A stretch of 64,000 bases of DNA from Boswellia sacra (taxonomy: Eukaryota; Streptophyta; Magnoliopsida; Sapindales; Burseraceae), in the NCBI GenBank assembly GCA_013180625.2, contig SNVD02002289.1, forward strand, positions 1 to 64,000, read 5' to 3'. This document shows, one piece after another, positions 56,975 to 64,000 of this stretch; the first letter of the stretch is position 1, and every line of letters starts with the position of its first letter. The position numbers and the translations under genes were made by a program. The notes beneath the pieces are model-generated. The model saw only the letters and a list, made by a program, of their open reading frames with translations, was not told where the DNA came from and did no database searches.

Positions 56975-59530
56975 TATTGTTCTCTTTAAAATTTGACTAT
57001 GTTTTATATTTTCAAAAGAATATATTTGCTATGCTACGAGAAAACAAAATTTTCACTTTCTGAAAACTACCATGGACTTCAAAATTATGATTAATTAGAA
57101 GTAGTTCTCTGTCTTTTTCTGTCTTCTAATTTATAGAGAATTAATTCTTACTCAACAGTACTTCTTCAATTTAAATATCTTTTTCTCTATTTTGATTATC
57201 TAAAAAGTGTTTTTTGCCGAAACATACAAATACTGGAAATTTAAATGTTGTTCGGACTTCTCCTTTTTAAAAACATAAATGTGTAATCATATATTTCTTT
57301 ACTTAAACTATTACTCATAACATAACTTTACTTTCTTATAAAATTGTTATTAAATCTCTATAGGGACCACAAATAGGTCTAAGTAGCTATATGTGGTCCC
57401 TTCCAGTACCACTCTGGTCAAAGTTTAATTATATAGACCCTACAAAACAACATTAAACAATAACATTATTCATCTTTATTGCAAATTTAATAATTTTTAT
57501 ATGATTTGATTTGAAATTGAAATTGCTCAAGATTGGTTTTGGTATGAACCAAATCGGATTCAGTTTGCACAGAGGAATTAAATCGAATCAAATCAACGGG
57601 TGTGGTTTATTGGTTTTTGGCACTTTAATTAATTTAGAAATAATTTTTTATGTTTTTTATTATGAGCTACTAATATTTTAATTTACATCAATATATTATT
57701 ATTATTATATTTTATGTCATATCATATTGATTATGTTTTTCGATTGAGCCCTATTGTATTTTTTTCTAGAAAAAGTTTTTTAAGTTTGGATCATATCATA
57801 TTATTATTTTCTAGATTGGATTAGATAGGGTGATGATTTCTATAAATATTGGATTAAAATTGAATTACATCGAAAAATTTATAAACCAATCAATATCGGA
57901 TTTTGGATGAGTTATTAGCTAAATCTAGTATATCAAAATTGATGACCGCTTTTACTCATAAGTGACAAACTATATTTGAATGAGTAAAAAATAATAATGA
58001 ATAAGAAGTTATTATTAATGATTTCATAGTCTTTAAGTTAGTCATGACTTGTGCTCTAAAGGCACATAACACCTTAGAGATTGTAATTTTTTTTAAAAAA
58101 TTGTATGTAATGTTAAAAAGCCTTTGAAAGAAGTAATCTATTGATTAAAATATCCTCAAGTGGATTGCGAAAATGATCTATAACAGAACAACATAGACAA
58201 ATTACATAAACTTTATTATTCGTGTTACTATGTCATGTCATGTTACTCATGTAATAATCGTATTATACTCGTGTTGGACTTGCTTGACAAGAATAATTAG
58301 ATCATATTTATGTAGAGCCAATTTTTATTGTATTTTAGCTTGATACAACACAAATACGATACGTGAATACGAATCATCACCCGTATGCCTTCAAGTTATC
58401 ATCATCTTTACTCTAACAGAGTGTGACTAAAACTCAAAATATGCCATCTTTAAAATTTGACTATGCTTTATATCTTCAAAATGATATAGTTGGGATGGTA
58501 CGAGGAAACAAAATTTTCACTTAAGAACTATTATGGAATTCAAAATTATTGACGATTACAAGTTGTTCTCTGTCTTTCTTGTAATTCATTATCAACAGTA
58601 CTTCTTCAATTTAAATATGTTTTTCTCTATTTTAATCATCAAAAAAGTGTTTTGGCCGAAACATATTTTTAATGACTCTATGACAAGCACTTACAAATTT
58701 AATTTATTATAAGTGTTGTTCGTACTAAACTTTTTTAAAAACAAAAACATGGCTGGAATCTTAAATTTCTTAAACTACTATCCAACAATTTAAACTATTA
58801 AATGTACATGTACTACAAATAGGTCTAAGTAGCTATTTGTGGTCCCTTACAAGACCCCTCTAATCAAAGGTTAAATGTTAGGCCCTATAAAACAATATTA
58901 AACAATACCAATATTCATCTTTATTGCAAATTTAAAATAATTTTTACGTGATTTGGTTTGAAATTGAAAATGCTCAAGATTGGTTTTGGCATGAATCAAA
59001 TCGGATTCAGTTTGCGCAGAGGAATGAAATCGAATCAAATTAACTAGTGTGGTTTGTTGTTTTACATATATACCCACTTTTATATGAGGATTGAGGATGA
59101 CAATGAGTTGAGTTTAATATTGTTTATTTATATCCAGATGTAGACTTCAAATTAATTAATTAAGATCAGAACCTGTCACTTATCCAACTTCAATCAACCT
59201 TTTTAATTTTATTTAAACACAAGCCGGAAAGTTGTTGAGTATTCTAACATTTTTAAATAAACTTAAATCAACAAACTATTTAACTCCTTTGTAATATGTG
59301 AAATTAGTTGAAATTAACTCATATAGCATCTTTCAACAAGTAAAAAATAATAATAAATAAGATAAGTTATTGGAAGTGATTTCATAATCTTTAAAGTGGT
59401 CATGACGTCTGCTCTAAAGACACCTAAAATGTCTAGAGATTGAGTAATTTTTCTTGAAAATTATATTTAATGTTTAAAAGGTCATCAAAACTAAAAAAAG
59501 TAATCTATTAATTAAAATATCCTTAAATCA
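56975..59530. repeat. Tandem duplication, diverged ~1.4-kb unit
   Basis: About 56975-58160 and 58440-59530 are diverged direct copies in the same order. Shared landmarks: TTTAAAATTTGACTATG (56985 and 58451), AAATAGGTCTAAGTAGCTAT (57370 and 58816), ATTGCTCAAGATTGG-type segments (57521 and 58970) and GCTCTAAAGGCAC/GCTCTAAAGACAC (58052 and 59410). The copies differ by many substitutions and indels, so the event is old. No coding capacity. Confidence 0.8.
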
Positions 59531-59667
59531 AGTGTAAAATGGTTTTTATAATGAAATATTACAGAGTTTAAGACAGATCCAATAAACTTTGAAGCGTTAA
59601 CATGCGCCTTAAAGTACTCCTTAAGACTATTATATTATTTACAGAATATAATTAGAAGTATAAATTT

Positions 59668-59890
59668 TGAGATAATTAAATAAGTACCATCGAGTTTTGA
59701 CTTAATTATAAGCGGAGAACGATTATACGTATTTTATCAATTATACTTCTGAACTTGTCTTCAAATCATCATTTTCAGATGTGTGATTATAAAATAAACA
59801 ACTTTATGATATAATTGATGAAAAATATATAGTAATTATTCGTTTAAAATTAAATCAAAACTTGGAGATATTTACTGATATTCTCCTCTA
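59668..59890. mobile_element. MITE candidate with ~70-bp TIRs
   Basis: The left arm (GAGTTTTGACTTAATTATAA, then GGAGAACGATTATACG) is an imperfect inverted copy of the right arm, which reads inward AAGTTTTGATTTAATTTTAA then CGAATAATTACTATATA. Boundaries are approximate and no clear TSD was found. A related decayed copy lies at 44679. Confidence 0.5.
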
Positions 59891-60110
59891 AATTTTGGTT
59901 GAAGTTAGTCGTAGGTGTAAAATCTGTTAATCACTTCTATTTTTTTTAGTTTTTTTTTTTTTTTTTCCTGATTCGTGATAAAATAAGACTCTCATGCACA
60001 GCCACACATGGAATCTCATCTCAAACCTCACACTCAACCGACCATCGACCTTATTTTACAAAACTACCTAAACAAAACCCAACTATTTACAAAACTACCA
60101 TTCTCCATTT

Positions 60111-60282
60111 CATTTGAGCTCCAATCTCCATAACTATCGGGAAACAACCAAAACCGAAAGTAGCAAACAAAAACAGATTTGGACACCTCGTGCTTTTGCC
60201 TGCTTTAGTCGACTCCTCCTCCTCACTCACTCCCTTCTCGCTTCGCACTTTACTCCACTTTCTCCCTCAATTTCCCGATCAG
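60111..60282 (+). other. Probable 5' UTR exon of the SAP-like gene
   Basis: A pyrimidine-rich leader (CTCCTCCTCACTCACTCCC and similar) ends at CAG|GTAACA (donor 60283). The next exon's acceptor lies directly before the ATG at 61030. The first base is uncertain. The frames here are not coding in character. Confidence 0.5.
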
Positions 60283-61029
60283 GTAACAAACACGTACTCT
60301 CATCTCATCTCGTCTCTTATCTTCTACTCTGTTGTATCCTCCCGCTCTCTCCTTCGATTCGAAGACTTTGCCCAAAAAAATAAAAAATAAATCTGGCGTT
60401 TTAAGTGTAAGCTAGTTTTTTATTTCTTGATAAAGCTTAGGTTTTCAAATTTCTGAGGAGAAAGTTATCTTCGCAGCCAAACAGAGCAAATGTGTTGACT
60501 TCTTTACACTTCTGTACTTTATTTAATTTTTTTTTTGGAAACTTCGTTGTTATTTTTGTGTGTTGATTGCACATAGTTTATACAAGAGAAGAAAATAAAT
60601 CAAGCTTTGTGTTTTTATACTTATTTTTTTTTTGCTTAGTTATCTTGGAAGAAAGTTTTGCTTTAGTTTCTTAGCAACCAAACAGAGGAGATTTCTCAGC
60701 TTGCTTTATCTTTATTTGATTTTTTTTTTCACTTTCTTGGATACTTTATTTTAGTTTATTTTGTGTTTGTGTGTGTTAAATTCGCTCTGTTGTTGTTATG
60801 TTATGTTAACCGGATTGAAAATCCCGGTTGTGTTACTGGAGTTTCTGCCGTGATATTGAACATTACAGTTCAGATGTGAAGTGCAGAGCGAGTAACCAAC
60901 TCAGTGATTCTGTTATTTTATGTGATGCAGTCTCTTCAAGTTTGAATCTTTTATTGATATATATATATATATATATATATATAGTTCTCTCAATCTAAGA
61001 CGTGTTGTATTGTTTGGTTGTCTGTATAG
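60283..61029 (+). other. 5' UTR intron of the SAP-like gene
   Basis: About 750 bp, T-rich as plant introns are, with an AT microsatellite at about 60957-60982 shortly before the acceptor TGTATAG at 61023-61029. Confidence 0.55.
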
Positions 61030-64000
61030 ATGAGGAGTAAAGGAGATGAGGAATTTTATAACAGGCTTTCAAGGAAGGACCTTCAATATTTATGCAAGAG
61101 ATATGGTTTGCCTGCTAATAAGTCAAGCTCGGAAATGGCTAAATCTGTGGCCTCTTACTTTGAGGTAATTATGGCAGCCATTTGTTTCCTTTATTTAATT
61201 ATTTTTGAGAAACAGAAAAAGGGTGAGGGCGAAATTTTAAATTTCCTTGTGTTGTTATTTGAAACTTCAATCTGTAGTTTTCATATGTTTCTTCTTATTG
61301 CATTTTTTTAATACTTTGTCTGAGCTGATAATTGTGGTGTGGATTAGCTACATGTTTATGTGCAATAAAGAAAAGCATTCTTTTGTTACTTTTCTTTCCC
61401 CTATTTTTTTTATTTGCTAATCACATGAATGTTCTATTTTCCATGCTAAGAATAATAAATATTCTTTTTCTCAAACAAGAAAATTATATGAAAAGACACT
61501 AGGTAGTAGTGCCACAGTGTAGGAGTAATTGAGTAATTTGATGGCTGAGTCTCCTGGTATACATGTTGGGTCAAGGTTAATTTCCAAGATCATCGAAAGT
61601 CATTTCTATGGTTAAACTTTCCTCTAAGCCCTTCTTTTCTACAAATGATTGTTTATTTGGAGTAGTTTTTTACTTATTGCACGACATCAGGTTACCACTG
61701 TTGACTGGATTGACATGGTGTTCGTTTTGGTATTAATTGTTGCTTTGGAGCCCCATGGGTTGGAATTAGTAGTAAAAGCCCTTCATCTTAGCCTTAAGGT
61801 TAAATGTTCAAATCCCAATCCACTAACTTGGATTATATATATTCCACAAGTTTCCTAGCTACCAAGGTTGTGTAGCCTAGAAATAGCTATCCAGTGAACA
61901 ACAGAAAGTCAAGGGATTTCTAGGTATCAAAAGACATCTATATTTTTTTTTTTTCTTTTTGAGTATCAGCTTTGGGAATTTTGAGGATTTTTTCCCGTTT
62001 CAACCAAGGTGAAGAACAATGGGGCCTAATAGCTGATAATAAGTTTCTTTATGAAGTTTTCTATACATAAGAGAACATTAACATGAAAAATTAGGAAATA
62101 TTTTCTGTTTGTTATTTGCATACATAGGTCTAAATAGTGCAAATTTCTATTATGCTCCTTCTAAGATTCGGTTGCAAAGGCATTTCAAGAGTCCCCTTTT
62201 TTATTCATTCATCTTAATTGGGAAGGAGTATTAGGATGATTTTTGTGGTCCGCTTTTGTTCAGGGAAGGCTAGTTTATATTGTGCTTCAAGACATGTATT
62301 TTTCTGTTGTCTTTGAATAGCGTGGTTACCCTTCCCTAGGTTTTTTTCTTTTGGCTTTCATAGTGGTTAGGTAGTCGGCTTTGTAGCTATCTCTTTATAT
62401 TAGGATATTTGAATTAATTTTTTAACATAATTTTTTACACTCCTCTATGATCCTTGATTTCTACAATTCAATGGAAATTGCTGAATTGGCATGGAAAATA
62501 AATACCTTTTAACTTTCTTCTTTCTAGCCCTGAGTTTGAGTTTTACAAATTTGCAGAAGAATTCAAGTTCAGTATCCTCTAGAGAAAGGATTGTTGGGAT
62601 TCAAGAGGTTTCACTTCCTACATTTACTGCACCAGGACTGCAGCAGCCTGGAGCACCATTTAATTCTTTGGTGGATCCCAGAGAAGGTGTGCACCGTTGG
62701 CTATGAATCTGTGCTTCAAGTTTGTAAATCTTGTGTAACATATTGTTTGTGGTTTGGTTGTTGATTTCTATTATGGTTGATGTCGGGATTCATGAAAAAT
62801 AAAATATTCGTTCTTCTGCAGATGGCCATGGACTGAACTCCTGTTTTAGAGAGGAGGAGAATGGAAGGAGATATCCTCAAAGTGGTAATAACTTGGGTCA
62901 TTGCACTGGGGATAAAACTTGTGATGAGGTTTGATTCTTTTCTTTACCTATGTGTTCTGTGCATTAAATTTTTTAAACAATAAGTTTATTGACTCACGAT
63001 AAAGCTGCACAGTCCCTGAATGCTTCCTTTCTCTTCTTTTAACCTACTGGAGAGATGGCCAGTGGCTCCACGTTCTTGCTGACATTAATTTCCACAGCCT
63101 TGTGCTTTAGATGCTACGTTGTGTTGGAAATCTCTCTCTCTCTCTCTCTCTCTTTTCTTTTCTTTCTCAACTGTTTCTTTTCTCTAGCTCCAGTGGTGGA
63201 GCTTTTAATTGATATTACATTTTCATAACTTCTAAGACAACCTTTTTTACCTGTTGAGAAAGTGGCAAATGACCTGGACTCTTAATGTTCAGATTCTCAT
63301 CTATTTTAACAAGCAAATGCTATGTAGTCATTGCTATGTTTGAAGTTCTAAAATCTAGTATTTATCAAATATTGTATGTATGCTACAGGAAGGCCTTGGT
63401 CGGTCCATGTGTTCTTTCCAAGAAATATCCAACAGTCAGGAGGGTGTGGGCCCAATTCAGTGTACAGACATAAACTTCAGTTCATGCCCTCAAGAAAATG
63501 TTTTGCCTTCCTCTATGAGAACTTCAAAAGCATATTCTTCCCCATCTTTTGAGTTCCATGTTCATTCAGAAGAAGGGATTAACCTTTTTGTTGATTTGAA
63601 TTCTAGCCCATCAGATTGGATTAAGAAATTAAAAAGTGAAGTTAACATCTGTGAGAACGCGTGTCATAACAAGTCGCCTAGTTTTCATCAGGAGCTTGGG
63701 CGCTTTGGAGATTGTAGTAAACAGATTGAAAGTTCCTTTATACGGAATGTGGATACGAATCAAGTCGAGGATGGCCATATGCAACCCGGTTCATCACCAA
63801 ATACATTGATGAAAGAAAATAAAAATGCAGTGATCAATCGTTTTGATGGAGGTGATGGATCATTAACATCTATTGCAATAAAACCATGCAGGATGGATGT
63901 GGATAGGTTTGAGCATTTACATGAGGATCAAGAACTTATCTTACCTGAAACCAACTTTGTTGGACGTGATTGTACTCGTTCTAGTAGTGATGAAAATGGA
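61030..64000 (+). CDS. Uncharacterised protein with SAP-like N-terminus (partial)
   Basis: Four coding exons are inferred: 61030-61164, 62557-62686, 62822-62928 and 63389 to the window edge, with consistent phases (0, 1, 0) and GT-AG borders. The first 45 residues (LSRKDLQYLCKRYGLPANKS onward) resemble a SAP motif, a helix-loop-helix that binds AT-rich DNA, so a nuclear role is plausible. The rest is polar, Ser-, Asn- and Glu-rich and mostly disordered-looking, with a conserved-looking FEFHVHSEEGINLFVDLNSS in exon 4. About 300 residues are visible; the 3' end lies beyond the window. I do not recognise the family beyond the SAP-like start. Confidence 0.75.
63131..63153. repeat. (TC)n microsatellite
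   Basis: About 11 TC units in the intron between 62928 and 63389, before a C/T-rich stretch. Confidence 0.95.

Larger units (their letters stand above)
54971..60110. other. Intergenic, AT-rich, with a ~1.4-kb duplication
   Basis: No gene seen on either strand. The main structure is the duplication at 56975-59530; a MITE follows at 59668-59890. Confidence 0.55.

Overview
This is AT-rich nuclear DNA of a flowering plant, almost certainly a eudicot and possibly a woody one such as Citrus (species is a guess). The evidence is GT-AG introns, a CC-NBS-LRR resistance gene, a FAR1-related gene, a plant calmodulin-like gene, a Ty1/copia element, and many miniature transposons with clear terminal inverted repeats (TIRs) and target-site duplications (TSDs).

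Layout. 1-3607: 5' LTR and most of the internal region of a decayed copia retrotransposon on the minus strand. 3608-6153: intergenic, with a ~190-bp direct duplication, a possible SINE, and a Mutator-type MITE that ends 71 bp before the resistance gene. 6154-31314 (possibly to 33520): one large CNL-type resistance gene. Its first exon (6154-9270) encodes coiled coil, NB-ARC and the first LRRs. An LRR exon lies at 11634-12182. A tandem array of a ~1325-bp unit follows (about 16.5-25.1 kb); each unit carries one 94-95-codon LRR exon that begins and ends in phase 0. The last coding exons lie at 30538-31084 (frameshifted) and 31207-31314, with a possible alternative last exon at 33461-33520. 36.0-39.4 kb: a short FAR1-related-factor gene. 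42175-42837 minus: an intronless four-EF-hand calmodulin-like gene with a MITE just upstream of its TATA box. 43.3-53.0 kb: intergenic, with a 1.04-kb PIF/Harbinger-type element, smaller MITEs and a G-box island. 53110-54006: an ECA1/prolamin-like secreted-protein gene split by a 496-bp hAT-type MITE. 54889-54970 minus: tRNA-Ser(GCU). 55-60 kb: intergenic, with a ~1.4-kb tandem duplication. 60.1 kb to the right edge: the 5' part of a multi-exon gene for an uncharacterised SAP-like protein.

The most unusual structure is the LRR exon array. Seven units are recognisable. Five have intact exons (three encode identical protein), one exon has a nonsense codon, and one has lost its exon by a deletion flanked by a 5-bp microhomology. 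Because the exons are symmetric and in phase 0, any copy can be gained, lost or skipped in 94-residue steps without shifting the frame. Older, more diverged copies of the same intron sequence lie on both sides, so the locus appears to have expanded this way repeatedly. Gene models are inferred from reading frames and splice signals only; no transcript or database was consulted.
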